Shown here piece by piece: positions 7,293 to 10,104 of a stretch of DNA of 10,104 nt. Origin of the DNA: Candidatus Aenigmatarchaeota archaeon. GTDB taxonomy: Archaea > Aenigmatarchaeota > Aenigmatarchaeia > Aenigmatarchaeales > Aenigmatarchaeaceae. The translations under genes and the position numbers were made by a program. The stretch covers positions 9,193 to 19,296 of the forward strand of contig WVXN01000031.1 of the NCBI GenBank assembly GCA_011773475.1. Reading direction: 5' to 3'. The notes beneath the pieces were generated by a model, which saw nothing but the letters and a program-made list of their open reading frames with translations, did not search any database and had not been told where the DNA came from. The first letter of the stretch is position 1. Each line of letters starts with the position of its first letter.

Positions 7293-7933
7293 GATTTTGC
7301 TTTTTATGTGGTAAAAAAACTGAAAAACTAATAAAAGGATATTGTGAAGAGTGCTACAATAAGAAATTTCAATTAATTGAAGTTCCTAAAGAGATTTTTG
7401 TTACAACATGCAGCAAATGTAATAAAATAAAAGAAGGAAATAAATGGAAAGACATGGAAATTGATGAATTTCTAAGAAATAAAATAAAAATTTTTGGAAA
7501 AAATGTTAAAATAAGATTTGAAATAAATGATATTGTAAAAATTTATGCAAAAGGCTTCTTAGAAGAGTCTAAAAAACTTAAGGAAGAGTTTCATGAAGTA
7601 AAATTAAAGATAAAAAAAGAAGTTTGTTCTGGTTGTTCTAGAAAATTTACTGATTATTATGAAACTTTAATACAAATAAGAGGAAGTTTAACAAATGACG
7701 ATATTGATTCAATAGATGACATTGTTTTAATTAAAAAGGGTTTTTACAGAATAAAAGAAGTTAAGGGTGGTTATGACTTTTTTATAAGCAGTAAATCTTT
7801 AGGTGAAAAAATTACAGAGATCTTAAGAAAGAAATATAAAGCTGAGATAAAAAAGAGTTATAAGCTTGTCAGAAGAAAACAAGGTAAAAATATTTATAGA
7901 AATATCATTTCAATAAGAATACTAAGTGATTAA
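7289..7933 (+). CDS. nmd3: Archaeal NMD3-type zinc protein (large-subunit ribosome biogenesis)
   Basis: This 214-aa protein has the NMD3 N-terminal zinc layout: CFLC (Cys4, Cys7) and CEEC (Cys19, Cys22), then CSKC (Cys41, Cys44) and CSGC (Cys113, Cys116), the last followed by SRKFTDYYETLIQIRG, which is close to the family signature. In eukaryotes NMD3 binds the 60S subunit and acts as an export adaptor. Archaea have no nucleus and keep a shorter form thought to act in late 50S maturation with aIF6. It is a cytoplasmic protein, lysine-rich, with no sequons. The ATG lies inside the TGA of the last pilus-like gene (ATGA at 7289-7292), so translation is probably coupled. Its stop abuts the aIF1A start directly. 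The family call is secure; the co-transcription with a surface machine is the unusual part. Confidence 0.92.
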   Translation: MRFCFLCGKKTEKLIKGYCEECYNKKFQLIEVPKEIFVTTCSKCNKIKEGNKWKDMEIDEFLRNKIKIFGKNVKIRFEINDIVKIYAKGFLEESKKLKEEFHEVKLKIKKEVCSGCSRKFTDYYETLIQIRGSLTNDDIDSIDDIVLIKKGFYRIKEVKGGYDFFISSKSLGEKITEILRKKYKAEIKKSYKLVRRKQGKNIYRNIISIRILSD

Positions 7934-8254
7934 ATGTACAAAAAAAGAGAAGAAGGCGAAAATGGAGTTATAAGAGTGAAAATGCCAAAAAACGATGAAA
8001 CAATAGCTGTTGTAACAGCTATGCTTGGAGGAGGTAGGCTGGAAGCTAAGTGTGAAGACGGATTTACAAGAATTTGTAGAATTCCTGGAAAAATAAAGAA
8101 GAGATTATGGATCAGACCAGGATATTTGATATTAGTTAAGCCCTGGAGTGTTCAGAAAGAGGAAAGAGCAGACGTTGTTTGGTTATATAGCAAAGCTCAG
8201 GCAGATTGGCTTAAAAGAAAGGGATATGTAAAAAACATTGACCCAGAACTCTAA
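7934..8254 (+). CDS. eif1A: Translation initiation factor aIF1A
   Basis: This 106-aa homologue of eIF1A/IF1 binds the small-subunit A site, stabilises the initiator tRNA complex and helps scanning or start selection. The OB-fold core is intact: VTAMLGGGRLEAKCEDG (residues 27-43), RICRIPGKIKKRLWIRPG (46-63), LVKPW, then the C-terminal helix ADWLKRKGY (90-98). The length matches archaeal family members. It starts immediately after the nmd3 TAA with zero intervening bases, and GTGA-TTAA precedes the ATG at the 4-base spacing seen in other genes here. It is the last gene before a T-rich terminator, so it closes the plus-strand operon that began with pilins. The N-terminus is short and acidic-basic mixed compared with the more basic start of many archaeal versions. 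Confidence 0.97.
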   Translation: MYKKREEGENGVIRVKMPKNDETIAVVTAMLGGGRLEAKCEDGFTRICRIPGKIKKRLWIRPGYLILVKPWSVQKEERADVVWLYSKAQADWLKRKGYVKNIDPEL

Positions 8255-8309
8255 AAAAATTCTGTTTCTGTGTTATGTATACCAAAAGCGAAAAATATGT
8301 TTAAAAAAA

Positions 8310-8324
8310 TTTTATTTTTTTGTT
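8310..8324 (+). terminator. Oligo-T archaeal terminator after aIF1A
   Basis: A run of T residues broken by a single A and a single G follows the aIF1A stop by about 55 bases. Archaeal RNA polymerase terminates on such T-tracts in the non-template strand without needing a hairpin. It lies in the 8255-8409 intergenic stretch, which otherwise holds only promoter-like A/T-rich sequence and no coding frame I can support. Confidence 0.6.
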
Positions 8325-8357
8325 AATAGTATTGACTCTTTTGAAAATTAAGTTAGA

Positions 8358-8381
8358 TTTTTATACTAATTAATTTATAAT
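8358..8381 (+). promoter_or_regulatory. Candidate promoter with two TATA-like boxes for the winged-helix-like gene
   Basis: TTTTTATACT (8358-8366 and next base) and TTTATAAT (8374-8381) both resemble archaeal TATA boxes upstream of the gene starting at 8401 or 8410. The first would place the transcript start near 8388-8392, giving a short leader. The second would place it at about 8401-8405, nearly leaderless. The terminator just upstream supports a separate transcription unit here. Confidence 0.45.
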
Positions 8382-8409
8382 AAACATAAGTAATCTTAAG
8401 TTGATAGAA

Positions 8410-8709
8410 ATGCCTAAGATAGTTTACGAGTATCCAGACGAAGAAAGACTAGAAGTTTTAGTTCTTGCTAATTCTCCATGCACTCCTAGCGAGCTTTTGA
8501 AAATTGAAAAAATACCTGTTAAGCCTAATACCTTAGAAACCCTAAGGAAAAAGCTGGACTGGTTAGTAAACCAAGGAAAGCTAAAGAAAAAGAAGGTTGC
8601 TCAAGGAAATGTTTACTGGCATATTAGTATTGAGAACTACAAGAAAAAGACCTTAACGAGAGCTACTGAAGAACTGGTTAGAACTGATGGAAGATTCGAC
8701 GAATCATAA
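8410..8709 (+). CDS. Small unidentified protein, possibly winged-helix-like
   Basis: This is a 99-residue cytoplasmic protein from the ATG at 8410. A TTG at 8401 in the same frame would add three residues. I prefer the ATG because it is the stronger codon, but a TATA-like box sits better for the TTG. I do not recognise the family. The sequence VLANSPCTPSELLKI (about residues 19-33), then NTLETLRKKLDWLVNQGKL (about 40-58) and a strand-turn-strand of KKKKVAQGNVYWHIS (about 59-73), follows the helix-turn-helix plus wing layout of small DNA- or RNA-binding winged-helix proteins. The C-terminal tail is charged. It sits alone on the plus strand after a terminator and runs tail-to-tail into the KH gene with a 6-base overlap. 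The coding call is strong; the winged-helix reading is inference. Confidence 0.75.
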   Translation: MPKIVYEYPDEERLEVLVLANSPCTPSELLKIEKIPVKPNTLETLRKKLDWLVNQGKLKKKKVAQGNVYWHISIENYKKKTLTRATEELVRTDGRFDES

Positions 8710-9174
8710 ATTTGCTTGCTGTAAAAACCCATAAACCTTAGAGTGTTTTGATCCTCTTATTATCATTTTTATTGCTTCTCTAGCAATATTCATTTGTTCG
8801 AAATTTCCTATTATACAAATTGTTTTTCCGTATATAGAAACTGAACAACCACTAAAATTTTCTATTAATTTTCTTGTTTTTCCCTTAGTTCCTATTAATC
8901 TGGCCTTTATTACCTTTGTTTTTTTATCAGTAAATCCTTCTAATTTTATTATTTCTAAACTCTCTTCATCATTTAATAGTCTAAAGGCTTTTTCAGGTGA
9001 AAAACCTCTTGCAATTGCTTTTACAATGTTTTTAGCTTGAAATAATTCTACTCCTTCACCCTCTATTATAACAGAATTCTCTTGAAAAGATACTTTAATT
9101 TTTATAGAATTTTCTAGTTTTTTCACTGTTTTTTTATCTTTTATAACCTTTATCCTGTCCTTGGGAACAAGCAC
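8704..9174 (-). CDS. Archaeal Dim2/Pno1-type KH protein (small-subunit rRNA maturation)
   Basis: This cytoplasmic protein has two tandem KH modules and is related to Dim2/Pno1, which binds the 3' end of 16S/18S pre-rRNA during small-subunit maturation. The second KH has an intact GTKG loop (residues 95-98 from the GTG) in ARLIGTKGKTRKLIE. The first (PKDRIKVIKDKKTVKKLE) has lost the GxxG glycines. ARGFSPEKAFRLL (55-67) between them is typical of the family. From GTG at 9174 the protein is 156 aa. However, AGGTGA at 9191-9196 points to a start at AUC 9184-9186, giving 160 aa beginning (M)IESVLVPKDRI, which fits family N-termini better. I list the conventional GTG boundary. In many archaea this gene lies near aIF1A and rio1; here it faces aIF1A across one gene, with no rio1 between. 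Confidence 0.92.
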   Translation of the reverse strand: MLVPKDRIKVIKDKKTVKKLENSIKIKVSFQENSVIIEGEGVELFQAKNIVKAIARGFSPEKAFRLLNDEESLEIIKLEGFTDKKTKVIKARLIGTKGKTRKLIENFSGCSVSIYGKTICIIGNFEQMNIAREAIKMIIRGSKHSKVYGFLQQANL

Positions 9175-9190
9175 ACTTTCTATGATAAAA

Positions 9191-9196
9191 TCACCT
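9191..9196 (-). promoter_or_regulatory. Strong Shine-Dalgarno site of the KH gene
   Basis: On the minus strand this reads AGGTGA, followed by T, a 6-7 base match to the archaeal anti-Shine-Dalgarno. Four bases (TTTT) separate it from AUC at 9184-9186, the same spacing that separates GTGA/ATGA from ATG in the genes at 3275, 4161, 5114 and 7934. The annotated GTG is 16 bases away, too far for this site. It therefore decides against the GTG start and for a non-canonical AUC, or for AUA one codon on. Confidence 0.75.
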
Positions 9197-9237
9197 AAAT
9201 AGAATTAATTGCTGTCAGTTATTTTAATGTTTTTAGA

Positions 9238-9318
9238 TTATCTTCTTTTTCTCTTCTTTATCTTCTTTTTTCTTCTTTTCTTCTTTTGTTTTTTAGTTAG
9301 CCTTTTCCTTTTTGCCAT
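9238..9318 (-). CDS. Tiny extremely basic protein, possible ribosomal miniprotein
   Basis: An ATG at 9316-9318 opens a 26-codon frame ending in TAA at 9238-9240. The product starts MAKRKRLTKKQKKKRR and continues almost entirely as Lys and Arg. Only Met, Ala, Leu, Thr, Gln and Ile each appear once, and there are no acidic residues. Its size and charge recall eL41 (about 25 aa) and other rRNA-embedded miniproteins, but the Trp and RLKRKRRK-type signature of eL41 is not clearly present, so no name is given. Support for a real gene comes from a TATA-like box at the right distance for a leaderless transcript, a layout shared with the upstream gene, and no terminator between it and the KH ribosome-biogenesis gene 51 bases downstream. 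The alternative is a chance frame in a low-complexity purine tract. Confidence 0.6.
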   Translation of the reverse strand: MAKRKRLTKKQKKKRRKKKIKKRKRR

Positions 9319-9340
9319 AGTAAAAATATAGAGAAACCAG

Positions 9341-9348
9341 AATTTAAG
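9341..9348 (-). promoter_or_regulatory. TATA box for the 26-codon gene
   Basis: The minus strand reads CTTAAATT here, 23-30 bases before the ATG at 9318, with a CTATATTTT element about 5-13 bases before the ATG. The spacing predicts transcription starting at the start codon. The box overlaps the TAA stop (9344-9346) of the 102-aa gene. Confidence 0.5.
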
Positions 9349-9652
9349 GGTTATATTTTATATATTCAAAATACTTCAGAATAATATTCAATATCTTTTT
9401 TCTTAACTTACCATAAATAATGAAATGCAGATAATCCTTTCTTTTGAATACGTTAATATCTATCCCCCTTCCAATTAATTTTGTAAAACCACCATAACCC
9501 TTAATATAATTAAAGCCGTATCTCTCGGTTAGTTCTTGTTTAAACTGGTTATATCTTTTTTGGGTATTTCTATCTGTTTTGATTCTAATATGTATGTTTG
9601 TTTTATAAACTGCTACTCCTGAGATTTTTGCTTTAACTGTTTTTTTCTTCAT
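9344..9652 (-). CDS. Basic 102-aa protein of unknown function
   Basis: An ATG at 9652 opens a 102-codon frame. I do not recognise a family. The protein is very rich in Lys, Arg, Tyr and Ile and looks soluble. Alternating hydrophobic stretches (VKAKISGVAVYKTNIHIRIK at residues 6-25, IDINVFKRKDYLHFIIYGK) suggest beta strands around a helix (NTQKRYNQFKQELTERYG, about 29-46), with a C-terminal amphipathic helix. The net positive charge suggests nucleic-acid or ribosome binding, but nothing catalytic is visible. The ATG has no Shine-Dalgarno motif; a TATA-like box lies 22-31 bases upstream, predicting a leaderless mRNA. It is followed after 25 bases by the 26-codon basic gene, whose promoter overlaps this stop. 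No transmembrane segment or signal peptide is seen. Confidence 0.7.
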   Translation of the reverse strand: MKKKTVKAKISGVAVYKTNIHIRIKTDRNTQKRYNQFKQELTERYGFNYIKGYGGFTKLIGRGIDINVFKRKDYLHFIIYGKLRKKILNIILKYFEYIKYNP

Positions 9653-9673
9653 ATTGAAAATATAGAAAAGTAA

Positions 9674-9683
9674 AATTTAAATT
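9674..9683 (-). promoter_or_regulatory. TATA box for the 102-aa gene
   Basis: The minus strand reads AATTTAAATT, 22-31 bases before the ATG at 9652, with CTATATTTT 5-13 bases before the ATG. This is the same two-element arrangement as for the 26-codon gene and fits an archaeal leaderless promoter with a -10 proximal element. It sits in the 41-base gap after the upstream partial gene. Confidence 0.6.
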
Positions 9684-9693
9684 CTTAGTACTT

Positions 9694-10104
9694 CTAACCT
9701 ATTCTTTCTTCAGCTGTTTCAGCTAGATTTTTTAAGGAATCATAATCACTTTCAGTTCCACTTACTCTAATAACTTCAGCAACATCCCATTTAGTAAAGC
9801 AGATTGTATAGATGCTCTCTCTTAAGCCAGTAGTAGAATATAATATAGTAATATTATACGCTATGCTCAAATCTCCTATGTTTGGGCTAGGTAATTCAGC
9901 AACAGACAATATTATTTTATTAGTTTGGTTCTCAAAGAATGTTTTTTCTCTATAATTTTCCTTAGCAGCATCAAAACTAAAACTCATATTAATAGCACTG
10001 TTAACTAAAGGATAAACACTGATAAACTGATCAATATGATTTGTTTTGCTGTCTTCTTTAGAAGAATAAGTAATGTTATAACCTTTCTTAAAGCCTAGTG
10101 CTTT
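9694..10104 (-). CDS. C-terminal part of a probable exported protein (start outside window)
   Basis: The minus-strand frame is open from the window edge (10104) to TAG at 9694-9696, giving at least 136 residues. The Met at 9987 is internal: in-frame coding continues upstream of it without a stop, so the gene should not be cut there. The protein has three N-glycosylation sequons (NIT in GYNITYSS, NQT, NIT in YNITILY), few Lys clusters and one Cys, unlike the cytoplasmic neighbours, so export is plausible. The order of strands, with LPSPNIGDLS, a long hydrophobic strand pair, then DYDSLKNLAETAEERI as a C-terminal helix, is reminiscent of secreted PsbP/DUF1795-like alpha-beta domains. That is a weak resemblance. 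The N-terminus that would show a signal peptide or lipobox lies beyond the window. The gene is real; its function is unknown. Confidence 0.75.
   Translation of the reverse strand, partial: KALGFKKGYNITYSSKEDSKTNHIDQFISVYPLVNSAINMSFSFDAAKENYREKTFFENQTNKIILSVAELPSPNIGDLSIAYNITILYSTTGLRESIYTICFTKWDVAEVIRVSGTESDYDSLKNLAETAEERIG

Noticed and set aside
9241..9300. Pyrimidine-rich tract read as a plus-strand terminator
   Set aside because: No plus-strand gene leads into it (the last one stops at 8709), and the reverse strand gives an intact short basic frame with a promoter-like element.
9694..9987. Complete 97-aa gene starting at the Met at 9987
   Set aside because: The frame continues upstream without a stop to the window edge with the same protein character, so the Met is internal to a longer gene.
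1..10104. CRISPR array, tRNA, rRNA or insertion sequence
   Set aside because: No regularly spaced repeats, cloverleaf, rRNA-like conserved segments, transposase motifs or terminal inverted repeats were seen on either strand.

Overview
The window comes from a strongly A+T-rich archaeon with a very compact genome. The archaeal assignment rests on a full-length aIF1A, an NMD3-type zinc protein, a Dim2/Pno1-type KH protein, class III (archaellin/pilin-type) signal peptides and a FlaI-like secretion ATPase with archaeal platform proteins. The compactness, A/T bias and single-domain platform proteins fit a DPANN lineage (Woesearchaeota/Pacearchaeota-like), but that placement is inference.

Positions 92-7292 (plus strand) hold a seven-gene operon for a type IV filament-like surface machine of the archaeal Epd/Tad-like type. 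It encodes two pilin-like proteins (92-1009, 1018-1434), a secretion ATPase (1431-3266), two T2SF/TadC-type membrane platform proteins (3275-4156, 4161-5114), a pilin-like protein carrying a complete von Willebrand A domain (5114-6091), and a pilin-like protein carrying a probable GATase1-like/DUF4350-like Rossmann domain (6093-7292). Four of the seven begin with MKA/MKG/MHG followed by a hydrophobic helix, so a prepilin peptidase (not in the window) should process them. The exported domains are rich in N-glycosylation sequons. The two large pilin-like proteins are the likeliest novelty: they look like minor tip or adhesion subunits, an archaeal counterpart of TadG in bacterial Tad pili.

The same transcript appears to continue into ribosome genes. 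nmd3 starts inside the stop codon of the last pilus gene, and aIF1A starts directly after nmd3. An oligo-T terminator follows aIF1A at about 8310-8324.

A small predicted winged-helix-like protein (8410-8709, plus) converges on the minus-strand KH gene, with a 6-base overlap. The rest is on the minus strand. The KH gene has the best Shine-Dalgarno site in the window, but an AUC sits where the start codon is expected. Upstream of it is a previously untracked 26-codon gene for an extremely basic peptide, then a basic 102-aa orphan, then the C-terminal part of a probable exported protein that runs off the window. The 26-aa and 102-aa genes share a promoter layout that predicts leaderless transcripts.
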